Shown: piece after piece, positions 1 to 4,078 of the stretch
Layout: each line of letters opens with the position of its first letter
Position numbering within the stretch: the first letter of the stretch is position 1
Source: Coprothermobacter sp.
Lineage (GTDB): Bacteria > Coprothermobacterota > Coprothermobacteria > Coprothermobacterales > Coprothermobacteraceae
Assembly: GCA_003476705.1 (NCBI GenBank)
Contig: DMVM01000108.1
Coordinates: 1 to 6,148 of the forward strand
DNA length: 6,148 bases
Direction of reading: 5' to 3'
Program-made: the position numbers and the translations under genes
Notes under the pieces: model-generated
Seen by the model: the letters and a program-made list of their open reading frames with translations, nothing else
What the model was told of the DNA's origin: nothing
The model's database searches: none

Positions 1-192
1 GAGCTGGTGCAAATACCTACCATCGGCATTGGGGCAGGGCCTGAATGTGACGGTCAAGTACTCGTGCTACACGACTTCATGGGGCTGACCAAGGACAGGC
101 CACCTTTTGCCAAGGCTTACTTTGACTTGCGAGCAGAACTGAAAAAGGCAGTAAGCAGTTACAAGAACGACGTGGAACAAGGCGTGCTGTAG
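1..192 (+). CDS. panB: 3-methyl-2-oxobutanoate hydroxymethyltransferase (ketopantoate hydroxymethyltransferase), C-terminal part
   Basis: The reading frame is open from base 1 and gives 63 residues before TAG at 190-192. The fragment starts [13 protein letters not shown] and continues [14 protein letters not shown], which is the characteristic last beta-strand/loop of PanB (compare IPVIGIGAG...DGQILVMHD in E. coli), followed by a helical tail ending in EQGVL. PanB is a cytosolic TIM-barrel enzyme that transfers a hydroxymethyl group from 5,10-methylene-tetrahydrofolate to 2-oxoisovalerate, the first committed step of pantothenate synthesis. Only about the last quarter is present; the metal-binding and catalytic residues lie upstream of the window. 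The GTG at 7 is not the start, because the conserved protein continues upstream of it. The tail ends earlier than in E. coli PanB, as in many other bacteria. Its position before panC and panD supports the call. Confidence 0.95.
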   Translation, partial: ELVQIPTIGIGAGPECDGQVLVLHDFMGLTKDRPPFAKAYFDLRAELKKAVSSYKNDVEQGVL

Positions 193-261
193 CTTCAAGA
201 AAGTAGCAAGCTGTTTGCTGCTCAGAGATTTGGATTACGAAGTTTTGCAGTTAAATTAACA

Positions 262-273
262 AACTATATAGTT
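262..273. repeat. 12-bp perfect palindrome
   Basis: AACTATATAGTT reads the same on both strands. Allowing one bulged A at 261, the symmetry extends outward by two more pairs (AC at 259-260 with GT at 274-275). It sits just upstream of the TTGTG repeats and overlaps the candidate -35 element by two bases. It could be a protein-binding site, but an AT-rich palindrome of this size can also arise by chance. Confidence 0.45.
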
Positions 274-298
274 GTGGATATTGTGTTTATTGTGTATA
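272..298 (+). repeat. three tandem 9-bp units TTGTGNNTA
   Basis: Three contiguous units, TTGTGGATA, TTGTGTTTA and TTGTGTATA, begin at 272, 281 and 290. Positions 1-5, 8 and 9 agree in all three, with variation only at positions 6 and 7 (GA, TT, TA). A related sequence, TTGTGGTAA, recurs at 400-408. The units cover the spacer and edges of the candidate panCD promoter. Nine-base spacing is close to, but less than, one helical turn. This is too short for a CRISPR array or a usual minisatellite; iterated regulator half-sites are the more natural reading. Confidence 0.6.
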
Positions 299-300
299 CA
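272..300 (+). promoter_or_regulatory. candidate sigma-70-type promoter for panCD
   Basis: TTGTGG at 272-277 (4 of 6 to TTGACA) is followed after 17 bp by TATACA at 295-300 (5 of 6 to TATAAT). Transcription would start near 307 and leave a leader of about 150 nt before panC. A weaker alternative repeats the same -35 hexamer at 400-405, with TTTAGT 16 bp later (422-427) as the -10; this would give a short leader. The assignment rests only on hexamer match and spacing; no transcript evidence is available from the sequence. Confidence 0.35.
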
Positions 301-301
301 A
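290..301. promoter_or_regulatory. TTGT-N4-ACAA dyad, possible operator overlapping the -10
   Basis: TTGTGTATACAA is an inverted repeat of TTGT about a 4-base spacer. It covers the whole candidate -10 element (295-300), so a bound repressor would block polymerase there. The form resembles the GT...AC dyads bound by the FadR branch of GntR-family regulators, but that likeness is only suggestive. A second copy of the arrangement lies at 400-411. Confidence 0.4.
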
Positions 302-399
302 TGAGAACACGCTTAGCTGCACGGTGCTGGGTTGGCTCCACTCCGTACAGGAAAAATGTGAAGCTCGCAAGGAAAACACCATTTATGGGTGCATACTTA

Positions 400-411
400 T
401 TGTGGTAACAA
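400..411. promoter_or_regulatory. second TTGT-N4-ACAA dyad
   Basis: TTGTGGTAACAA has the same arms and spacer length as the dyad at 290-301. The starts are 110 bp apart, close to a whole number of helical turns (about ten and a half at 10.5 bp per turn), so exact phasing is not clear. The site lies about 28 bases upstream of the panC ribosome binding site. Confidence 0.35.
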
Positions 412-438
412 CAAAAAATGCTTTAGTCAGTTTTACTT

Positions 439-444
439 AGGAGG
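439..444 (+). promoter_or_regulatory. ribosome binding site of panC
   Basis: AGGAGG is a six-base Shine-Dalgarno match, separated by 12 nt from the ATG at 457. The spacing is at the long end, but no nearer in-frame start exists, and the protein N-terminus aligns with other PanC proteins from this ATG. Confidence 0.75.
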
Positions 445-456
445 CATTAGCAAGCC

Positions 457-1320
457 ATGGAAATCGTACGTGACATTAAAACCATGAGAGAGAACGTTGC
501 AGAAATGAAAAGACAAGGTAAGTCAGTGGGTCTTGTGCCCACCATGGGGTACTTGCACGAGGGCCATTTAGCACTTATGGACACCGCTCGAAAAGAAAAC
601 GATGTGGTGGTAGTCAGCGATTTTGTTAATCCCCTTCAGTTTGGGCCCAACGAAGATTACTTAGTTTACCCCAGGGACATGGATCGAGACGCACAGCTTT
701 GCAGTGAACACGGAGTTGATTTTCTTTTTGTGCCCACGGTGGAAGAGATGTATCCAAAAAAAGACAATCAGGTGGACGTTTTTGTGGACGTTAAGCACTT
801 GGATGAAAACCTATGTGGCCGCTTCCGTCCAGGGCATTTCCGTGGTGTGGTAACCGTGGTGACAAAGCTTTTCAACATCGTTAGTCCGAACAAGGCTTAT
901 TTTGGAATGAAGGACATACAGCAGCTGCGTATTATTGAGGAAATGGTCAATGATCTGAACATGAACATTGAAATAGTCCCTGTACCCACCGTGAGGGAAC
1001 CCTCAGGGCTCGCGTTGTCCTCAAGAAACACTTACCTTAGCGCTGAAGAAAGAGAAAAAGCAGCTTCCATTTACAAATCGCTACTAATGGCAAAAGATCT
1101 GGTTTTGGAAAAAGGGGTCAGAAGCACTGCTGAGGTAATAAGCACTTGTACAAGGTTTCTTTCTCAGCAAGGATTTAAGATACAGTACTTCCAGCTAGTG
1201 GATTACGACACGCTGGAGCTGTTGCCCAAAATAGAACCTCCCCAGAAGATCATCATTGCCACGGCAGTGTTTTTGGGCAAGGTTAGGCTTATTGATAATT
1301 TAGTAGTGGAGGTTCGGTGA
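457..1320 (+). CDS. panC: pantothenate synthetase (pantoate--beta-alanine ligase)
   Basis: This cytosolic enzyme joins pantoate to beta-alanine with ATP through a pantoyl-adenylate, giving pantothenate for coenzyme A. At 287 residues it has the usual family length. Landmarks in order: PTMGYLHEGH at 28-37 (the HIGH-like nucleotide-binding motif), FVNPLQFGPNED at 56-67 with the pantoate-contacting Asn and Gln, GRFRPGHFRGVVTVVTKL at 121-138, FGMKDIQQL at 149-157 with the catalytic-site Lys152 and Asp153, and LALSSRNTYLS at 185-195, the KMSKS-like loop. Small departures from the common consensus are Asp55 (usually Ile or Leu in SIFVNP), Met151 (usually Glu or Gln in FGEKD) and Ser183 (usually Asp in the DGLA motif). 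The motifs otherwise look complete, so the protein is probably active. The start is set by AGGAGG at 439. panD follows after 7 nt, so the two are surely co-transcribed. Confidence 0.97.
   Translation: MEIVRDIKTMRENVAEMKRQGKSVGLVPTMGYLHEGHLALMDTARKENDVVVVSDFVNPLQFGPNEDYLVYPRDMDRDAQLCSEHGVDFLFVPTVEEMYPKKDNQVDVFVDVKHLDENLCGRFRPGHFRGVVTVVTKLFNIVSPNKAYFGMKDIQQLRIIEEMVNDLNMNIEIVPVPTVREPSGLALSSRNTYLSAEEREKAASIYKSLLMAKDLVLEKGVRSTAEVISTCTRFLSQQGFKIQYFQLVDYDTLELLPKIEPPQKIIIATAVFLGKVRLIDNLVVEVR
1308..1312 (+). promoter_or_regulatory. probable ribosome binding site of panD inside the panC 3' end
   Basis: GGAGG lies within the last codons of panC and ends 15 nt before the panD ATG, farther than usual. 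No in-frame ATG, GTG or TTG lies between it and the ATG at 1328, and an in-frame TAG at 1304 closes the frame upstream. Either the long spacing works, or panD relies on ribosomes finishing panC 7 nt upstream. Confidence 0.55.
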
Positions 1321-1327
1321 TAAGAGC

Positions 1328-1690
1328 ATGCTTATAACAGTACTAAAAAGCAAGATTCACAATGCCCGCGTTACTGTGTGCAACGTGGATTACGAAGGCA
1401 GCTTGAGTTTGGATGAAGAACTCATAAAACAAGCCAACTTGAGGCCATATGAAAAGGTATTAGTGGCTAACGTAACAAATGGTGAGCGGTTTGAAACTTA
1501 CATCATACCGGCTCCTGCTAATTCACGCGAAGTAGGTCTTAACGGTGCAGCAGCAAGATCTGCTGTGGTAGGCGATAGCATTATTGTGATGGCATTCGCC
1601 ATGAAAGAACCCGATGAAGAAGTCGATACAACGGTGCTCATCATGGATGAAGAGAACAACATAAAGGAAGTTAAGAAACTTAAGGCGTAA
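1328..1690 (+). CDS. panD: aspartate 1-decarboxylase proenzyme (pyruvoyl-dependent)
   Basis: PanD decarboxylates L-aspartate to beta-alanine, the second substrate of PanC. It is made as an inactive chain that cuts itself between Gly24 and Ser25, and the Ser becomes the pyruvoyl cofactor. The 120-residue protein matches the family in length and numbering: Lys9 and His11 near the N-terminus, Tyr22-Glu23-Gly24-Ser25 at the cleavage point, NVTNGERFETY at 48-58 with Arg54, Thr57 and Tyr58, and LNGAAAR at 71-77 with Asn72. All of these correspond to known active-site or processing positions in E. coli PanD. The tail after 90 is acidic and then lysine-rich, as is typical. No maturation factor (PanZ) gene is present, fitting the many bacteria in which PanD processes itself. 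It is last in the pan block; its stop is 24 nt from the convergent mutS2 stop. Confidence 0.97.
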   Translation: MLITVLKSKIHNARVTVCNVDYEGSLSLDEELIKQANLRPYEKVLVANVTNGERFETYIIPAPANSREVGLNGAAARSAVVGDSIIVMAFAMKEPDEEVDTTVLIMDEENNIKEVKKLKA

Positions 1691-1714
1691 TTAATATAAA
1701 TAGCAGGTGCAGTT
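1691..1714. other. 24-bp convergent intergenic junction between panD and mutS2
   Basis: Only 24 AT-rich bases separate the two stop codons. I see no stem followed by a T-run on either strand. Termination for both transcripts must therefore be factor-dependent, or use structures inside the opposing gene such as those at 1744-1774 and 1790-1809. Confidence 0.6.
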
Positions 1715-4078
1715 TTAACTAAAGTAAACCATGGTAACGCTGGTTCCGCCTTCGCTGGGTTCGGCGAAGCGGAATCGGCTTACATGGGGATGAGTACTTA
1801 AGTACTCATGAATGGCTCTGAGCAAGGCACCCGTACCACGACCATGAATGATATATACATAAGGCAGACCAGCTGCATAAGCTTGGTCCAAGTACTTGTC
1901 CACTTTTTCCAACGCATCGTCCACAGTTAATCCGTGTACCTCCAGTTTCATGGGAACATCCTGAGTAACGTTGATCTCCACTCCGCTGCCACCTTTTATG
2001 ACACTGCTCACGCCACGACGATGCTCCATGACTGAAGCGTCAACCTTGCTCAACTCAGTTTTTGCCACGGTAGCTCTTAATGGTCCTATTTGTACTTCGG
2101 CTGTATCCTCTGAAAGCTTTAAAACCAGACCAAGTTGTTTGAACTTAGTCACATAAACGGTATCTCCTTCTCTGATCTGAACTGGAATGGGTTCAGGTCC
2201 ACCGCGCTGTTTTTCCATCATTTCGTCTTCCTCTTTTACGACTTCTTCAAGCATGTTCTTTATTTGCTCGCGGATTTGATAAGCCTTTTGATTGGCTTTA
2301 CTCTGCTGGCTAAGTTCCTTTAGTAGACGCTTGCTTTCTTCATCAGCCTCTTCCAATATTCTCTTTGCTTTTGCTCTGGTTTCATCCAGTATTTTTGTCC
2401 TCTTGGCATCCAGTTGGCTTAAAGCCTTATCAAGTTGGTTATTTTTCTCGCGCAGCTCGTCACGAAGTCTGGCTGCTTCGCGCTGAAGGTCTTCGTAGCT
2501 TTTCACACGTTCTTGAAGTTGCTCGATGAGCTTCTCAACCCGCTCATGATCTTCAGAAAGCTTAGAACGCGCCGTACTTATGAAAAGTTCAGGCATGCCC
2601 CACTTCTGTGCAATCTCCAAGGCATAAGACCTTCCCGGCACACCCATGTTTAGCTTGTAAAGAGGTTTTAGCTTCTCGGTGTCGAAGTCCACTGAAGCGT
2701 TGATGATTTCTTTCCGGTCAGCTGCTAAGGTCTTTAGACGCCACAAATGAGTGGCTATGAAAAAATGAACACTGCGACGCACCAGAAAATCCACAACAGC
2801 CTCAGCAATGGCTGCACCTTCATCAGGGTCTGTACCAGAACCCAGCTCGTCGATGAGCACCAAATCACCTGAATCAGCTTCCTCCACGATGACTTTTAGT
2901 CTGGAAATGTGAGAAGCAAAGGTGGACAAGCTGCTCTCAATACTCTGCTGATCGCCAATGTCCATTAATATGCGGTTGTAAAGAGGCAGTTCTGCATCCA
3001 CAGCTGGCACTGGCGCACCAATCTTTAGCAGAGCGGCAAAGAGCCCAATGGTCTTTAAAGTAACCGTTTTCCCACCCGTGTTAGGTCCACTAAGTATGAC
3101 ACCGATTCGACCTTCGGGGATCACAATGTCCACAGGCACTACACGATCCTGTGGGATGAGCGGATGCCTGGCGCCTTTTATATTGACAATCCCATTATGT
3201 GATATCTTGGGCAACGTACCGCGCATGGAAGATCCCCATTTTGCCTTAGCGTAAGCTGCATCAATTTCACCTAGGATTCTCAGTGAAATGCGTATTTCCT
3301 CTGCAATGGGATAAAGCTGGCTGCAAAGTTCCTGAAAGATGCGGTAGATCTCCTGCTCCTCCATGAATCGTAGCTCTTCCAAGCGGTTGTTCATGTCCAC
3401 CACAGAGAAAGGCTCCACATAGGCCGTCTGACCCGAGCTAGACCAGTCCAAAACGATGCCTTTCACTTGTGGTACATTGGAACTCTTTACGGGAATGGCG
3501 TAGCGATTTCCTCTTTTTACCACCAACCTGTCGGAGATGAATCGCTGGTGGCGATCCATTTCCCTTTGTAGCTTATCTTGAATTTCGTTGGAAAGCCTTC
3601 TTTGGTCACGTCTGATATCGGAAAGCTTACGGCTGGCATCATCTTTTACAAACCCGCTTTCGTCAACCTTGCTGCGCACGTCATTTAGCCAAGCATCTAA
3701 TGGAACAATGCGTTTAGCTAAACTGCCTAACACGCCTGTTTCCGCAGAAAGCTTTCTTCTTAGCTGCACCAAAACGTCAGCTGCTTTTACGAAATTTAGA
3801 AAATCCTCAACGGGCACGTAACCCTGTTTGTCCAGCAGATCCACCACGGCATCCACATCGGGAACAAAGAAAGTGAACGGATCAACGTTCTTTCTAATAA
3901 GTTCCCAAGCCTCTTCTGTTTCCTTCAGCCATTTTTCCACCTGCTGGATATCTGACGAGGGCAAGTGCGTTTCTAGATAACGCTGACCATACTCAGAAGA
4001 GGCATGAGATTTTATTTGCGCAAGTATTTTGCCGTATTCCAGGCTCTCCAAATCGTCTTTCATGTCCTTAAATGCCAT
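1715..4078 (-). CDS. mutS2: endonuclease MutS2 / ribosome-splitting ATPase with C-terminal Smr domain
   Basis: MutS2 is a MutS-like ATPase without the mismatch-recognition domain. Family members have been linked to suppression of recombination, and in Bacillus subtilis to splitting collided ribosomes. The 787 residues show, in order: core and lever helices (about 1-300), the ABC-type ATPase with Walker A GPNTGGKT at 331-338, the DIGDQQSIESSLSTFASH segment at 373-390, Walker B LVLIDELGSGTDP at 406-418 and switch His444 in IATH, a long charged coiled coil (about 506-625), a small KOW-like region (about 635-680), and the Smr domain (about 710-787) with HGRGTG at 745-750. The usual LDLR motif of Smr reads LEVH at 712-715, and the common THYPELK after Walker B reads THLWRLK. 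Length is normal. The start used is ATG at 4076-4078, with GGAGG 4 nt upstream. An in-frame ATG at 4061-4063 (residue 6) overlaps the pheT stop as ATGA and is also possible. Confidence 0.95.
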   Translation of the reverse strand: MAFKDMKDDLESLEYGKILAQIKSHASSEYGQRYLETHLPSSDIQQVEKWLKETEEAWELIRKNVDPFTFFVPDVDAVVDLLDKQGYVPVEDFLNFVKAADVLVQLRRKLSAETGVLGSLAKRIVPLDAWLNDVRSKVDESGFVKDDASRKLSDIRRDQRRLSNEIQDKLQREMDRHQRFISDRLVVKRGNRYAIPVKSSNVPQVKGIVLDWSSSGQTAYVEPFSVVDMNNRLEELRFMEEQEIYRIFQELCSQLYPIAEEIRISLRILGEIDAAYAKAKWGSSMRGTLPKISHNGIVNIKGARHPLIPQDRVVPVDIVIPEGRIGVILSGPNTGGKTVTLKTIGLFAALLKIGAPVPAVDAELPLYNRILMDIGDQQSIESSLSTFASHISRLKVIVEEADSGDLVLIDELGSGTDPDEGAAIAEAVVDFLVRRSVHFFIATHLWRLKTLAADRKEIINASVDFDTEKLKPLYKLNMGVPGRSYALEIAQKWGMPELFISTARSKLSEDHERVEKLIEQLQERVKSYEDLQREAARLRDELREKNNQLDKALSQLDAKRTKILDETRAKAKRILEEADEESKRLLKELSQQSKANQKAYQIREQIKNMLEEVVKEEDEMMEKQRGGPEPIPVQIREGDTVYVTKFKQLGLVLKLSEDTAEVQIGPLRATVAKTELSKVDASVMEHRRGVSSVIKGGSGVEINVTQDVPMKLEVHGLTVDDALEKVDKYLDQAYAAGLPYVYIIHGRGTGALLRAIHEYLSTHPHVSRFRFAEPSEGGTSVTMVYFS
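1744..1774. other. 11-bp bulged stem-loop within the 3' end of mutS2
   Basis: TTCCG (1744-1748) plus CTTCGC (1750-1755) pair with GCGAAG (1764-1769) plus CGGAA (1770-1774). One bulged C sits at 1749, and the loop is eight bases. It is GC-rich for this region and begins 54 nt after the panD stop. In mutS2 it encodes part of the conserved tail FAEPSEGG. No T-run follows on either strand, so it is not a classical intrinsic terminator, but it could protect or end transcripts. Confidence 0.55.
1790..1809. repeat. perfect 20-bp palindrome within mutS2
   Basis: The sequence ATGAGTACTTAAGTACTCAT equals its own reverse complement, with no mismatch and no spacer. Symmetry stops at 1789/1810 (G/G). In mutS2 it spells HEYLSTH in the Smr domain. 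As RNA it could form an 8-bp stem with a UUAA loop. Together with the stem at 1744-1774 it makes two consecutive dyads within 66 bp at the convergent end. Confidence 0.75.

Larger units (their letters stand above)
193..456 (+). other. 264-bp panB-panC intergenic region with clustered TTGT/ACAA half-sites
   Basis: No convincing gene lies here. The first 60 bases after panB hold a 7-bp stem (203-209 with 215-221, one T-G pair, loop GCTGT) with no T-run after it, so it is not a standard terminator. From 259 to 301 the DNA is AT-rich and dense in TTGT and ACAA tetramers: ACAA at 259 and 298, TTGT at 272, 281 and 290. Another TTGT (400) and ACAA (408) occur downstream. The middle (317-350) can fold as CTGCACGG against CCGTACAG with one C-A mismatch. 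A short ORF at 301-408 (35 codons) has no ribosome binding site. The gap is long for a pan operon, where panB and panC usually abut, which suggests separate control of panCD. Confidence 0.7.

Noticed and set aside
203..221. Stem-loop after panB as an intrinsic terminator
   Set aside because: The 7-bp stem includes a T-G pair and is followed by CAGAG rather than a T-run.
272..298. Reading the 9-bp repeats as a CRISPR array or minisatellite
   Set aside because: The units are far too short for CRISPR repeats, have no spacers, and number only three.
301..408. 35-codon ORF starting ATG after the candidate -10, encoding a basic peptide
   Set aside because: No Shine-Dalgarno sequence precedes it, and the ATG falls at or before the expected transcript start. 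Length and composition are within chance for this gap.
1971..3821. Several plus-strand ORFs of 61-77 codons opposite mutS2
   Set aside because: They lie antisense to a well-conserved protein, have no family resemblance I can recognise, and read as low-complexity shadows of the coiled-coil and core codons.
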